A stretch of 64,000 nt of DNA from Pelagerythrobacter marensis (GTDB lineage: Bacteria > Pseudomonadota > Alphaproteobacteria > Sphingomonadales > Sphingomonadaceae). The position numbers were made by a program, and so were the translations under genes. The first letter of the stretch is position 1, and every line of letters starts with the position of its first letter. The stretch lies in the NCBI RefSeq assembly GCF_036700095.1, contig NZ_CP144918.1, positions 2,295,001 through 2,359,000 of the forward strand, read 5' to 3'. Of this stretch, positions 1-9,353 are shown one piece after another. The notes below the pieces were generated by a model. That model was not told where the DNA came from. It was given only the letters and a program-made list of their open reading frames with translations, and ran no database searches.

Positions 1-463
1 GCAGCGCCGGCGCTGCCCTCGCTTCGTCGAATACGACCGCTGGCGGCGATGGCGGAGGCGCATAGGGTTCGATCGGTTCGCGCGGAACTTCGACGATACG
101 CACCTGGGCAGGTGGAGGGGTGAGTTGCGGCTGCGGCCTCGGTGCTGGAGGTGTCGTTGGTGCATCTGCAAGCCGGTCGGGCTCGACCGGGCCGGGATCG
201 AGAAACTCGCGCGGCAGCGCGAGCGGCGGCGGGGACGAGATACGTGATGCGGAGTCCGGCAGATTGGCGGTTATCGTCGCCCGTTCGATATCGGCGCGGT
301 TGGCGCTCATGACCGAGAACAACCAGAGGCCGCCGATCAGCAAGGCGGCAAGGAAGAGCCAGAGGCCCAGGTTGCCGGGGCTGGCCCGCGCTACGATCGG
401 GCGGATATCTTCGCCCGGGCTTTCCTCGATCGGATCCTGAGGGGCCGTCGCGGAATCAGCCAT
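1..463 (-). CDS. virB10: Type IV secretion protein VirB10/TrbI, N-terminal part (cut by window edge)
   Basis: This is the start of VirB10, the inner-to-outer-membrane spanning scaffold of type IV secretion systems. Translation from the ATG at 463 gives a short acidic cytoplasmic tail, one membrane segment at about residues 32-50 (LWLFLAALLIGGLWLF), then a proline-rich periplasmic linker, which is the standard VirB10 N-terminal layout. The beta-barrel domain lies outside the window. The start overlaps the end of virB9 by 8 bp, as expected in a translationally coupled virB8-9-10 operon. Identity rests on this topology and gene order, because no diagnostic C-terminal motif is visible. Confidence 0.85.
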   Translation of the reverse strand, partial: MADSATAPQDPIEESPGEDIRPIVARASPGNLGLWLFLAALLIGGLWLFSVMSANRADIERATITANLPDSASRISSPPPLALPREFLDPGPVEPDRLADAPTTPPAPRPQPQLTPPPAQVRIVEVPREPIEPYAPPPSPPAVVFDEARAAPAL

Positions 464-1169
464 CGTGCCTCTCCGGCCTGGTGGAGCGCACGGCGGTCGC
501 CTTCTCCTTGTCGATCCGGAAGACGAGTTCCTGCCACACACGGTCGATCTCGTAGACGTCCCCGCGCATATAGCCGTTCACGACCTGCTCTTCGCCCGAA
601 GGCCCGATGGCGAACACGGCGGGCAGCGCCTGGTCGGGGCCGAACACGATCCGCGTGCGCACGCCGTCGTCGCTGATGGATACCGGTCGTACCTCCCGGT
701 CCCCCTTGATGCGGTAGGTCCAACGCGCACCCGTCGGCTCGGTCGCAGGCTCCGGTATCTGTTCGAAGGCAGGCTCCTGCTCATATCCGTAGAGGAACCG
801 CACCAGATAGGCGGCCATCAGGCCCGTTCCGGTCTGCAGCCGCATGCGGTAATTGCGCTGGTCGGTCGCGACCAACACCGTGCCGGCGGCGTCCTGTACT
901 TGCGGGATCACGAACAATCCATCGCGCTCGGCCGAGACCTTCACCTCGAACGCCCTTGTCGCATCGAGCGTGACGCGCTGGACTTGTTCGCCCGGCTCGA
1001 AAAGCACGGTGAGACCCGTCATCGGGAGTGCCGTCAGCAGGTATTCCCCGTCGGGAGTCCAGTGCACCGTCTGGAGACGCGGGTTCTCGGCGCCGGGCTG
1101 CGGCATGACCTGCGCCTGCAACGGTGCTGCAAGCGCGATTATAGAGACGAGGAAGGCGGGTGCCCTCAT
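456..1169 (-). CDS. virB9: Type IV secretion protein VirB9/TrbG
   Basis: This 237-residue protein begins with a Sec signal peptide (hydrophobic residues about 5-18, cleavage after PLQAQ) and is rich in beta structure. It fits VirB9/CagX/TrbG, the periplasmic partner that forms the outer-membrane core complex with VirB7 and VirB10. The C-terminal half, around WTYRIKGD and PAVFAIGPSGEEQ, resembles the VirB9 C-terminal domain that binds VirB10. The length is slightly shorter than many VirB9 proteins but within range. It overlaps virB8 by 4 bp and virB10 by 8 bp. No VirB7 lipoprotein gene lies between its neighbours. Confidence 0.88.
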   Translation of the reverse strand: MRAPAFLVSIIALAAPLQAQVMPQPGAENPRLQTVHWTPDGEYLLTALPMTGLTVLFEPGEQVQRVTLDATRAFEVKVSAERDGLFVIPQVQDAAGTVLVATDQRNYRMRLQTGTGLMAAYLVRFLYGYEQEPAFEQIPEPATEPTGARWTYRIKGDREVRPVSISDDGVRTRIVFGPDQALPAVFAIGPSGEEQVVNGYMRGDVYEIDRVWQELVFRIDKEKATAVRSTRPERHDG

Positions 1170-1912
1170 GGTGTCCCAGCGCCGTCTACATCGCGAGCGG
1201 CTTCATCGGTCGTGCGCCGGGTCTCGATCACTTCGGGCAACGTCTCGGCATCGCGCCGGTAGCGCGTCACCTGAAATCCCAGCGGGTTGAGCAGCCGGTC
1301 GGCCTCGCTCATCTCCGCAGGTGAGAACCCGTAGTTGACCACCGCTGCCCAGTACTCAGGTGCCTGCGGCTGCGCACCCGGATCGTTTCGGATCGTGGTG
1401 AAACGCACCAGCGAGCTGTCGGCCGAGAGCGACGAGACGCTGCGTATTTCGACCGCGATCGTTCCGCCGCGCGGCATGAAGCTGAGCGGGCTCGCCGGAT
1501 TCGATGCCTGCATCCGCGCGATATAGCGCTGGCGCGCCTCGGGCGCGCTCCACAGCGCGACCTTGCGGTAATCGTTCTGGAGACTGTCGGCATCGAAGCT
1601 CTCGCGCGCGGTGACGTACTGGACGAGGAACGAACGGGTGAGCGCCGCATCGGGCGCGATCACCTGCTCGTCGAGCGGCGCCAGCGCTTCGACATTGCCT
1701 GTCTGGCGGTCGACCAGCAGCGTATAGGGCTCGACCGTCTTGAGCGGCAACAGGATGACCAGCGCGATCGCCAGGAGCAGCGCGATCACGCTCGCGACTG
1801 CGGCCACGATCCATGCCGTACGGCGCGAGCGCTCGAGCGTCTCGGTGACGCTGGTCGCCCAGCTGTCGGCGATCTCGATATCTTCGTGATCGAAGGGTTC
1901 GGGCGCGTTCAC
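1166..1912 (-). CDS. virB8: Type IV secretion protein VirB8/TrbF
   Basis: This 248-residue bitopic inner-membrane protein has a cytoplasmic N-terminus, one membrane segment at about residues 35-57, and a periplasmic domain with the VirB8 fold. The family-like stretch PYTLLVDRQTGNVEAL follows the membrane segment. VirB8 is an assembly factor that contacts VirB6, VirB9 and VirB10. The gene overlaps virB6 and virB9 by 4 bp each, so all three are probably translated together. Nothing is unusual in length or composition. Confidence 0.88.
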   Translation of the reverse strand: MNAPEPFDHEDIEIADSWATSVTETLERSRRTAWIVAAVASVIALLLAIALVILLPLKTVEPYTLLVDRQTGNVEALAPLDEQVIAPDAALTRSFLVQYVTARESFDADSLQNDYRKVALWSAPEARQRYIARMQASNPASPLSFMPRGGTIAVEIRSVSSLSADSSLVRFTTIRNDPGAQPQAPEYWAAVVNYGFSPAEMSEADRLLNPLGFQVTRYRRDAETLPEVIETRRTTDEAARDVDGAGTP

Positions 1913-3114
1913 GATTGTTGTCCCTCCCGGCGCCGCGCAACCATCGAAGCACGGTGCGCGGTGCGGCGATACGAACTGCCCAGCCTTTCACCGGGGCCGA
2001 CCGATGGAGTCGCCGATCCGTGTACAGTGGAAGTCGTGCCCCCGGTCGTCAACGTGCGGTAGCTCATCCGTTCGTGCACAGTGCGCTGCTCGCGGTCGAC
2101 CAGGCGCTCGACACTGTCCGCCGTGCGCTGTGCGCGGCTTTCGAGATAGACAGGAGCGCTGCTGGTTGTCGATGCCGGCCGCAGCTTTGCAAGGCCGTCC
2201 GGCAGCCGCACTTCCGGCACATGGAGCGAAGGCCAGCCGCGCGTGAATGCCACTTTCGCCAGCAGCCAGATCGCACCGGCCTGAATCAGCGCGAAGGCCA
2301 GCGTGATCGCGAACAGCTCGATCGGCGCGGAAGGAACGCCGTAACCGAGCCCGCGCACCCGCACGGCATCGGCGAGCCAGGGCTCGAGGATCGCCAGCTC
2401 CACTGCAAGGACCACACTGATGCCGACCGCGCCAAGCACCGAAAGAACAAGGCCTCGCAACCACCCGGCGAACAGACCCCGGGTGGCCTCGAACAGCAGC
2501 AGGCCGGCAGCAAGCGGGGCGAGCGCAAGCAGCAGGCCGGCAACAAGGCGCAAGAGGCCAACCGAACCGATCGTACCGGCCAGATAAAGCAGACGCGACC
2601 AGCCAAATGCGGCTTCGTCCTGCAGCGCGGTGCCGGCGAACGTGGTGCCCGCTGCGCCGTCGCCAAGCAGTTGCCCCGCCGTGCGGCCGGTGCCGATCTC
2701 GGTCAGGTGCATGATCGCGGCGTCGACCCGCTGCAAACGTTCGACAAATCCCGCGGAGGTATCGCCGATACCGGGCGTTGCGATGCCGCTGGCGATCTCC
2801 GCCGGGCCGGCGATCGCAACGTCATGGACCACCGTTCGGAACGCTGGCCAGGAGAAGGTGAGCGTCAGGACAATGCCGACCTTGAGTGCATCGTAGACGA
2901 GGTCGCGCGCGCCGGGGCCGGGGCCGAACAGAAAGCGCAAGCCGATGATCGCGATGAACAGCGTCAGCAGCCCGGCCACGACCGTGGAGGCGAGCGAACC
3001 CGGCTGCCCCAGCGCCTGATACCCGAAGCTGCCGAGCAGCTGCGCCTGGCAATCGATATGCTCCAGCGTTCTCGACAGGAACCGGTCGCCGGTGACGATG
3101 GCTGCGCAGGCCAT
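1909..3114 (-). CDS. virB6: Type IV secretion inner-membrane channel protein VirB6/TrbL
   Basis: This 401-residue polytopic membrane protein has at least five hydrophobic segments: about residues 40-62, 85-105, 175-200, 205-235 and 265-285. A polar, Arg/Ser/Thr-rich cytoplasmic tail follows. This is the VirB6/TrbL pattern, a central component of the inner-membrane complex that passes substrate to the periplasmic core. It starts 3 bp after the virB4 stop codon and overlaps virB8 by 4 bp. No VirB5 gene is present between virB4 and virB6, where many systems carry it. Confidence 0.85.
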   Translation of the reverse strand: MACAAIVTGDRFLSRTLEHIDCQAQLLGSFGYQALGQPGSLASTVVAGLLTLFIAIIGLRFLFGPGPGARDLVYDALKVGIVLTLTFSWPAFRTVVHDVAIAGPAEIASGIATPGIGDTSAGFVERLQRVDAAIMHLTEIGTGRTAGQLLGDGAAGTTFAGTALQDEAAFGWSRLLYLAGTIGSVGLLRLVAGLLLALAPLAAGLLLFEATRGLFAGWLRGLVLSVLGAVGISVVLAVELAILEPWLADAVRVRGLGYGVPSAPIELFAITLAFALIQAGAIWLLAKVAFTRGWPSLHVPEVRLPDGLAKLRPASTTSSAPVYLESRAQRTADSVERLVDREQRTVHERMSYRTLTTGGTTSTVHGSATPSVGPGERLGSSYRRTAHRASMVARRREGQQS

Positions 3115-3117
3115 GGC

Positions 3118-5499
3118 TCAGGCAGCTTCCCCGAGCAGGGCCGGTATCCAGTCGTCGGGATTGTCGCCGGTGGTCGGCAGCAGGCGGTCGAACAACCGCA
3201 CCGTGCTTTCGCGTCCGGACAGGATCGTCAGCAGATCGTTCTCGCCCGACAGGTCGAGCCGCGCGACCACGCTTTCCTTGCCGTGCCGGATCAGGAAGCA
3301 ATGCGAGGAATCGGGCAGGGTGCGAACAAGATCGAACTCGTGCCGCGTCAGCCCAAACCCGCCCATATAATCTTCCGCGCGCGCCTTGGGATTGATCATG
3401 AAGATCTGCGTCGCGGCTTGTTCGACGATCGCGCTCGCGATCCGGCTCTCGAGCGCGTCCTGCGCGCTCTGGGTCGCAAAACCGACGATCCCGTTGCGCT
3501 TGCGGATCGTCTTCTCCCAATCCTTGATCCGCCGCACGAAGACATCGTCGTCGAGCGCTTTCCAACCCTCGTCGACCACGATGATCGCCGGCGAGCCGTC
3601 GAGCCGCTCCTCCACCCGGTGGAAGAAATAGAGCATGGCCGGGGTGCGCGCTACGGGATCGTCGAGGATCGCGGTCATGTCGAACCCGACTGTCTCCTGC
3701 GCAAGGTCGGTCGTGTCGCGTTCGTTGTCGAACAGCCAGGCGCGCTCGCCATCGCCCCACCACGGGCGCATACGCGAATAGAGATCGCCTGCGCGCGGGC
3801 GGTCGCCACCGCGGAAGAGCTCGACCAGATGGCGCAGCCGGCGCCGCTCGCGCGGCTGAAGATAGTTCGTCTCGATCGCCTCGCGGATCGCCTCCTGCTC
3901 TTCGGCGGAAACGCCGCCGGCAAGCAGCGCAAGCCACTCGCCGAGAAAATCGCGGTTTGCCGGCGTGTCGGGGAGCTGCAGCGGGTTGAGACCCGAGGGC
4001 GCATCGGGCCGCAACCGGTCGTAGCTCCCGCCGATTGCGCGGATGAACAGCTCCGCGCCTCGATCCTTGTCGAAGAAGATAATCCGGGGGCTGAACTTGC
4101 GCGCCTGCGAAAGCAGGAAATTGAGCACCACCGTCTTGCCCGAGCCCGACGGCCCGATCACGGTAAAATTGCCTAGATCGTGATGATGGAAGTTGAAGAA
4201 GTATGGCCCGGCCGCGGTCGTCTCGAACAGCGTCACCGCATCGCCCCAGTGATTGCCGTGCGGCTTACCCACGGGGAAGTTGTGCAGGCTGGCGAGACTT
4301 GCAAAGTTCGTCGTCGAAACCAGCCCGCGCCGGGCGATATACCGGAAGTTGCCGGGGAACTGCGCCCAGAAGGCGGGTTCGAGCGCAATGTCCTCGCGCA
4401 CTGCGTTGATGCCGAGATCGGCCATCAGCGCGATGACTTCGGCGACATTGGCATCGAGCGCCTTGAGGCTGTCGGCGTGCACCGCGATCGTCGTGTGATG
4501 TTCGCCGAAGCCTGCGCGACCCGCGGCCACTTCGTCCTTTGCATTGACGAGTTCGTCGCGCAGCGACAGCGCCTCGTCCTCGGCCGACTGCATCCGCCTG
4601 AGGACGAGGTTCATCCGCGACAAGGCTTCGCGCCGTTCCACGAGCGCGAAGCTCTGCGTCAGGTCGAACGCGAACGGCAGACGGGCGAGTTCGTCGAACA
4701 TGCCCGGCATCGTCCGTCCCGGCCAGTCCTTGATCGAGATCATCGCGGTGAAGCTGCGCGGCAGATGCCCGGCGGGGGCCAGTTCGATCGCGTGCTGGCC
4801 GAAGCTGACCCGCCGCGCCGGCACATGATGGCCGAGGTCGCCCCGCGGCACAGCGACCGGGCGCATATCGTGGTTGAAGAGCCACGAGAGGAACTCGAGC
4901 GGTTCCGATCGGCGGCCTTCGGCCGTCTCGTAGATCGTAAGCAGATGCGGATCGTAGTGCCCGAGCGCCGCCATCAGTGCTTCGCGCGCGTTGTCGAGTG
5001 CGTGCTTTTCGGCTGCGAGCCGTTCGGCATTGCGCCCGCTCGAGCGCGAGAACCAGCTCTTCAAGCGGTCGGCCGAGCCAACACGCCCCTGCAACGGGCG
5101 ACGAACGATCGTCAGGAACAGCTCGTTGACATAAAGCTGCCGCTCCTCGAAGCGCGCCTTCCACCGCGCATCGAGCCAGCGGCTGAAGGAGTCGGGCGGG
5201 TTTGCGCCCATCGCGATTGCCGCAGGCCGTCGCACTAGGTGGTGGTACACCGCATACCGCGACGAGCCGAGCGCGCGCAGCATCGCGTCGCGAAGGGTCG
5301 CGCGGTAGTTGAGTTCGTCGCTGTCGGCAGTCTCGAACAGCAGGCCGCCGAGGCGGATCGTTTGCATCAAGAGGCCGTCGCGTGTCTCGATCGTCGCATC
5401 GTCGATATGCCGGGCATACGGCAGGTGCGCGCCCGCCGGCGCTTCGCGCGCCATCACCTTGGGATCGCGGGTCAGGGACGGTAGGAGTTGCATCGCCAC
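3118..5499 (-). CDS. virB4: Type IV secretion ATPase VirB4/TrbE
   Basis: This 793-residue ATPase powers pilus assembly and substrate transfer. The C-terminal half carries a Walker A motif (GPSGSGKT, about residues 445-452) and a Walker B region (IIVVDEGWKAL, about residue 640). A later segment, IVGFATQSAQDAL, is typical of VirB4/TraC. The N-terminal half matches the CagE/TrbE/VirB4 domain. The first codon is GTG at 5499 and an ATG two codons later (5493) is an equally good start. The gene overlaps the end of virB3 by about 20-28 bp, implying coupled translation. Confidence 0.93.
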   Translation of the reverse strand: MAMQLLPSLTRDPKVMAREAPAGAHLPYARHIDDATIETRDGLLMQTIRLGGLLFETADSDELNYRATLRDAMLRALGSSRYAVYHHLVRRPAAIAMGANPPDSFSRWLDARWKARFEERQLYVNELFLTIVRRPLQGRVGSADRLKSWFSRSSGRNAERLAAEKHALDNAREALMAALGHYDPHLLTIYETAEGRRSEPLEFLSWLFNHDMRPVAVPRGDLGHHVPARRVSFGQHAIELAPAGHLPRSFTAMISIKDWPGRTMPGMFDELARLPFAFDLTQSFALVERREALSRMNLVLRRMQSAEDEALSLRDELVNAKDEVAAGRAGFGEHHTTIAVHADSLKALDANVAEVIALMADLGINAVREDIALEPAFWAQFPGNFRYIARRGLVSTTNFASLASLHNFPVGKPHGNHWGDAVTLFETTAAGPYFFNFHHHDLGNFTVIGPSGSGKTVVLNFLLSQARKFSPRIIFFDKDRGAELFIRAIGGSYDRLRPDAPSGLNPLQLPDTPANRDFLGEWLALLAGGVSAEEQEAIREAIETNYLQPRERRRLRHLVELFRGGDRPRAGDLYSRMRPWWGDGERAWLFDNERDTTDLAQETVGFDMTAILDDPVARTPAMLYFFHRVEERLDGSPAIIVVDEGWKALDDDVFVRRIKDWEKTIRKRNGIVGFATQSAQDALESRIASAIVEQAATQIFMINPKARAEDYMGGFGLTRHEFDLVRTLPDSSHCFLIRHGKESVVARLDLSGENDLLTILSGRESTVRLFDRLLPTTGDNPDDWIPALLGEAA

Positions 5500-5792
5500 A
5501 GCGCGTGGTTCTTCACCCGCGGGCAGTTGCGCACGCGCGTGAGCCAGAGGTCGACGAACCGCGGTTCATGGAGGCATAGGACCATGCCTACGCCGTGAAT
5601 CACAAGCGCCGCGAGCAGCACCCACCAGCTCTTAAAGATCAGGAACAGCTCGACCGCTATGACCGCGTTGATCACGAAATAGCTGTAGGTCACGCCCGCA
5701 AACATCTGCGGCCGGGTGAGCCCGGTAAACAGAACGTCCTGGCGAAGATCTTCGGCCAATGTGTGCGAACCCCTCCCTGAGGTTTGAGTCAT
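5472..5792 (-). CDS. virB3: Type IV secretion protein VirB3/TrbD
   Basis: This small inner-membrane protein (106 residues from ATG 5792) has two adjacent membrane segments near residues 33-68. It contains VLFTGLTRPQMFAGV and CLHEPRFVDLW, both typical of VirB3, which partners VirB4. No clear ribosome binding site precedes the ATG. A purine-rich AGGGAGGGG stands ahead of an in-frame TTG at 5759, a possible alternative start that would remove 11 residues. This is the first gene of the minus-strand virB operon. Confidence 0.85.
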   Translation of the reverse strand: MTQTSGRGSHTLAEDLRQDVLFTGLTRPQMFAGVTYSYFVINAVIAVELFLIFKSWWVLLAALVIHGVGMVLCLHEPRFVDLWLTRVRNCPRVKNHALWRCNSYRP

Positions 5793-5947
5793 ACAAAATT
5801 CGGTGACGATGCAAAGGGGTGTTGGCGAAATAGCTGCTGTCGCTCGTTCAGGTCAGCTCTGTCCGAAGAGAGCGGTGTTGATTCATTGCAATGATCTGCG
5901 AAAGTTCGTTCCGGCGACACACCAAAGTGAGCGAGAATGGGCGTCCC
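5793..5947. promoter_or_regulatory. Divergent intergenic region between virB3 and virB2
   Basis: This 155-bp gap separates the outward-facing virB3 (minus) and virB2 (plus) and must hold promoters in both directions if both genes are transcribed locally. No promoter boxes or operator could be assigned with confidence by eye. Confidence 0.4.
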
Positions 5948-6307
5948 ATGGCCGGGCGGGTGACGATATTCGAACGGACTTCAGCCAGTCCACTGGGCGA
6001 GGCGGTCGGATGGCTCACTGCCACGCTGCTCGGCAGCGTGGCGACCATTCTGTGCGTGCTCGCGATCGCGTTTGTCGGACTGATGATGCTGTCGGGACGC
6101 CTCCCGATCAGGCGCGGGTTTCAGGTCGTGATCGGGTGCTTTTTGCTGCTGGGCGCCCCCCTGGTAGCCTTGACGTTCACCGACGTCTGGCGTCAGCCAA
6201 TACCCTCGCAAGAGCCGGTTATGATCGCGGAACCCGCAGATCCGCGCGGAAATCTTCCGCCCGCGGACTACGATCCATACGCGGGTGCCTCGTTGAGGCG
6301 CGATTGA
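5948..6307 (+). CDS. virB2: TrbC/VirB2 family major pilin
   Basis: This 119-residue protein from ATG 5948 resembles VirB2/TrbC pilins. It has two hydrophobic helices (about residues 25-52 and 60-80) joined by a short polar loop with LSGRLPIRRG, followed by a Pro/Asp-rich tail. An upstream in-frame start at 5891 would add 19 poorly conserved residues. The gene is unusual in pointing away from virB3, since virB2 normally precedes virB3 in the same operon. The Rhs island begins directly beyond it, so the flip could be a rearrangement at the edge of that island. Confidence 0.8.
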   Translation: MAGRVTIFERTSASPLGEAVGWLTATLLGSVATILCVLAIAFVGLMMLSGRLPIRRGFQVVIGCFLLLGAPLVALTFTDVWRQPIPSQEPVMIAEPADPRGNLPPADYDPYAGASLRRD

Positions 6308-6349
6308 CTTTCCGCGCTTGAATTTATCGTCCTGGGCAGACGTCTCGTC

Positions 6350-6990
6350 TCATCGGCGCAGTCGGAGATTCCTTCCGCCATTGAGAAAGTAATCAGAATT
6401 CGTAACAGATGACCTGACTACGTTTGAGGGGGCAGGGGTTTGACGCGATACTTCTGGCTGAGATCGTCCGCTGTCGCGCTTGTCTTGGTAGCCAACGCCA
6501 ATCCCGTCCTGGTGCAGTCCAGCCTGAGGCCTGCGACTATGATCGCCCGAGGTCCGGTTGAGCCGCCCCAGGCCGTCGTAGCGCAACGCCGCAGCCGCCG
6601 TGCCGGCAAGCGTCACGCCCGTCATCCGGTTCTCCGGATCGTAGCTGTAGCTGTTCGCCCCGTCGGAGATGAGATTGCCGCTGTTGTCGTAGGCGAACAC
6701 CGCCGGGCCGGCAGTGGTGTACTGGTTGAGGTTGTTCACCGCATAGTCGCGGTCGGTGTTGACGTGGTAGGCCTTGCCCAGAACGTAAGCATCGTTCGAG
6801 ATCGTCCGTGTCAGCACCTGACCCGCAGGGTTGTAGGTGAAGTCGTAGTAGACCAGCCCCGAGTGGTTGAGCCGCGACGGTCGCGACAGCGGACCATGGG
6901 TTACCACTGTCGCCCGGCTGTTCGCACGGTCGATCCGCGTCATCCGGCCCGGCGCATCGTAGGTGTAACTCACCAGTGCCGTGGTGTCTC
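6350..6990 (-). pseudogene. Tipless Rhs core fragment
   Basis: Reading from about 6985 to 6555 the minus strand is nearly identical to part of the core of the complete Rhs gene, from [10 protein letters not shown] through [10 protein letters not shown] to LGRLNRTSG. Homology then stops abruptly and about 65 unrelated residues run to the stop at 6350. The usual core end ([17 protein letters not shown]) and a toxin tip are missing. No N-terminus, signal peptide or ribosome binding site is present, so this is a recombination relic. Its left flank was not recognised. Its right flank (6986-7015) shares a short segment with the flank of the plus-strand module at 18423. Confidence 0.8.
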
Positions 6991-7047
6991 ATGGGCGCGA
7001 TCGCCATCGCTGCAGCCGTCATCCGATGGCTGTAGTGAATTCAAATC

Positions 7048-7512
7048 CTAGCCGACCGCAAAGAAACTAAAATAATTAAATAAAACATGAATAATAGATG
7101 ATAGAGAAAAAGCGTATAGAATCCGAATTCTGCTACTATAAATAATAGAAGTTGAGGCGTGCATTAACAATGGAAGAATAAAAGCCGTGGTCCACAACCA
7201 GGGGCTGGAGACGATATCTGATGTCATCAACGAAAAGTTTTCACCCAACAAACTTGAAGATTTACTAAAATATGCATTATATAATTTAACAGCCATCTCA
7301 AATATAGCAAAAAACACAATGGATAAAATAATTACAAACCTATTGTGTGAAATGCGAGTGGATGATTTTATAATCTCCTCTAGCAGAACGTAGAAAACAA
7401 ACATTTTAATTCCAAGGAGTAAGAAGAGCGCGCTAGAAAGGAAAGTGGCGATATACAGCGCTGCTCCAATAATTAATGATGTCATCGCCCGCTTAATTAT
7501 TGCCATTTTCAC
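7048..7512 (-). CDS. PrsW-like membrane protein, candidate immunity protein for the adjacent Rhs tip
   Basis: This 154-residue integral membrane protein has about five hydrophobic segments and is strikingly AT-rich. It carries four spaced motifs reminiscent of the PrsW/CPBP intramembrane protease superfamily: LLEEIIK (about residues 42-48), FAIFE, a lone His in LLMHAST, and HVLFN near the C-terminus. The gene overlaps the stop of the preceding Rhs module by 20 bp, the position held by immunity genes throughout this island. Immunity function is inferred from that position. Protease-type motifs in an immunity gene would be unusual, although CPBP proteins are known in bacteriocin self-immunity. 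No distant homology search was possible here. Confidence 0.5.
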   Translation of the reverse strand: MKMAIIKRAMTSLIIGAALYIATFLSSALFLLLGIKMFVFYVLLEEIIKSSTRISHNRFVIILSIVFFAIFEMAVKLYNAYFSKSSSLLGENFSLMTSDIVSSPWLWTTAFILPLLMHASTSIIYSSRIRILYAFSLSSIIHVLFNYFSFFAVG

Positions 7513-8644
7513 AGGCCTGTCGCAAGGCTGATTTAGCGGATCCTGAGACAGCTCCGCCTAGCCCGCCTATTATTCTCTTTCTGGCACTCGACTGGGGAAC
7601 AATTTCTGTAGGTGATGGCTCTCCGAGCAGTCTGCGCCCTCCTTTTTCGGCGCCATCAACGGCAACCTGACCGGCATCAATTTCTCCTTCAAGACAATTC
7701 TCAAGGTATTTCTTTGCTTTTTCTCGTTCCTTTTTAGCTTGCTCAAATATCAACTCTGAAAAATATCGCAACAACCCATAACGTTCATCCGGCTGCGGGA
7801 GGGGTACAAGTGCAGAAGCAGCGCTTCCGATAGAGACCGTCGGAATGGGTTTCTTATTCCTGAACCCTTGCACAACGATATGGTTGTCTCCATCGCTTGG
7901 TGCCAATTTATCCTTTTCGATCACGCAGTCACTTTTGACAAGCGCAATGCGCGAGCCAGTGCATAACCCCGTTGGATCGATCCCGTTCGCCGGATCGTTT
8001 CCGACATAGGCATACATGTTCATGCCGTCTTCGTACCCGATGGGATCGGTTTGCATGAACCGGCCGAGGGTGGGGGAGTAGAACCGGGCCTTGTAGTGGT
8101 ACATGCCGACCTGCGGCAGCCACACCTGGCCGGTGTACTGGAACCGCCCGATGTTGTTGGGCGAGGGCATGTCCCTGTTGTCCAGGGTGCCTATGCCCCA
8201 GTCGTCGTAGCTGTTGATCGCGAGGACGCTGCCGGTGCTGCCGGTCACCGCGACGATCGAACCCTGCACATCGGCATGGAGGAAGCGCCGCGCGCTCGCC
8301 GCAGTGCCGGCGCCCTCGTACCACACCAGCGGATCGTCGGCCCCCACTGCCGCGCCGTGCACATACCGGCGGGTGAGCGTGCCGGCGCTGTTGTACTCGG
8401 CCACCAGCGCATCGCCGTCGTAGAGATAGTACCCCGTCGCCTCGCCCCCGCCCGAGGTCCGGTTGAGCCGCCCCAGGCCGTCATAGCGCAACGCCGCAGC
8501 CGCCGTGCCGGCCAGCGTCACGCCCGTCATCCGATTCTCCGGATCGTAGCTATAGCTGTTCGCCCCGTCGGAGATGAGATTGCCGCTGTTGTCGTAGGCG
8601 AACACCGCCGGGCCGGCAGTGGTGTACTGGTTGAGGTTGTTCAC
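7493..8644 (-). CDS. Orphan Rhs C-terminal module with unrecognised tip
   Basis: This silent cassette has 383 codons counted from an in-frame GTG. Residues 1 to about 223 repeat the Rhs core up to the junction signature ([19 protein letters not shown]). The remaining 160 residues are a unique tip with a charged helix ([22 protein letters not shown]) and a glycine/serine-rich end, matching no toxin family I recognise. Core homology stops at about 8660, and no signal peptide or plausible ribosome binding site precedes it, so it is probably unexpressed until recombined into a complete gene. The next gene (7048-7512) overlaps its stop codon. Confidence 0.8.
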   Translation of the reverse strand: MNNLNQYTTAGPAVFAYDNSGNLISDGANSYSYDPENRMTGVTLAGTAAAALRYDGLGRLNRTSGGGEATGYYLYDGDALVAEYNSAGTLTRRYVHGAAVGADDPLVWYEGAGTAASARRFLHADVQGSIVAVTGSTGSVLAINSYDDWGIGTLDNRDMPSPNNIGRFQYTGQVWLPQVGMYHYKARFYSPTLGRFMQTDPIGYEDGMNMYAYVGNDPANGIDPTGLCTGSRIALVKSDCVIEKDKLAPSDGDNHIVVQGFRNKKPIPTVSIGSAASALVPLPQPDERYGLLRYFSELIFEQAKKEREKAKKYLENCLEGEIDAGQVAVDGAEKGGRRLLGEPSPTEIVPQSSARKRIIGGLGGAVSGSAKSALRQACENGNN

Positions 8645-8807
8645 CGCATAGTCGCGGTCGGTATCGAAAGTGTTTCAGCCGAACACACATCCGTTCGATG
8701 TTCGCACCTCCTTGTGTAAAACGTGCTGCTCGCTTCTTTTTAACCCTTGAATACTAACGCAACGAGGTGCGAATCGCCTGACCGATCGAGCAGATCAGTT
8801 AAGGCGG

Positions 8808-9302
8808 TCAATTGACAGTAAAGTTCCCACCACAAAGGGTCCACATCACAGCGACCTCATCTCCACCTTGAGTGCTTAATATCTCCACAAATCGCGAAAG
8901 AGATCCATCTTGATCTATGTAAAAATTAATATGATTGCCTTCTGATGAATGACCTTCCACTATATAAGAACCGTTTCTTATTTTAAGTGAGCTATCAGAT
9001 ATAGCTTCTGTTATAAAATTACTCTTAGGAAAAGAGAACATAAATTCTCCGTCATATTCATAATGTCCTCCACTGTCCTTTCTTATTATTTCCCCTCCCT
9101 CGAAGTTTCCTTCTGTCATCTCGGAGGCGTCCAGCGCTCCGGAGCTCACAAAGGTTTTCATATCGTCATTTATGTACAACACGGTGTCGTAGCCAGTGCA
9201 GTATTTTGCCATATAGTCAATTTCCGAGGAGCATGACGATAACGTTGCAGGCAAACCTATTGCTGCAATTGCTACACGGTGGGATATTGATTTGCTATCC
9301 AT
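8808..9302 (-). CDS. Putative lipoprotein, candidate immunity protein for the HExxH Rhs tip
   Basis: This 164-residue protein starts with a signal sequence ending in a lipobox-like LSSC (Cys about residue 23), so it is probably a lipid-anchored periplasmic protein. The mature part is beta-rich and acidic and belongs to no family I recognise. It starts 51 bp after the stop of the upstream Rhs module and has its own strong AAGGAG ribosome binding site. The base composition is much more AT-rich than the Rhs core. Position suggests it protects against the tip at 9354, and an extracytoplasmic location would suit a toxin acting on the envelope. Both points are inference. Confidence 0.55.
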   Translation of the reverse strand: MDSKSISHRVAIAAIGLPATLSSCSSEIDYMAKYCTGYDTVLYINDDMKTFVSSGALDASEMTEGNFEGGEIIRKDSGGHYEYDGEFMFSFPKSNFITEAISDSSLKIRNGSYIVEGHSSEGNHINFYIDQDGSLSRFVEILSTQGGDEVAVMWTLCGGNFTVN

Positions 9303-9353
9303 GGCGCTCCTTTTGGAGATGATTTAGGTGTATGGCTTCCATCGCCTTTAATA

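Noticed and set aside
1-6307. Type IV secretion genes as the delivery machine of the Rhs toxins
   Set aside because: They are only neighbours. The Rhs protein carries a Sec signal peptide, and no coupling protein or secretion signal link is visible.
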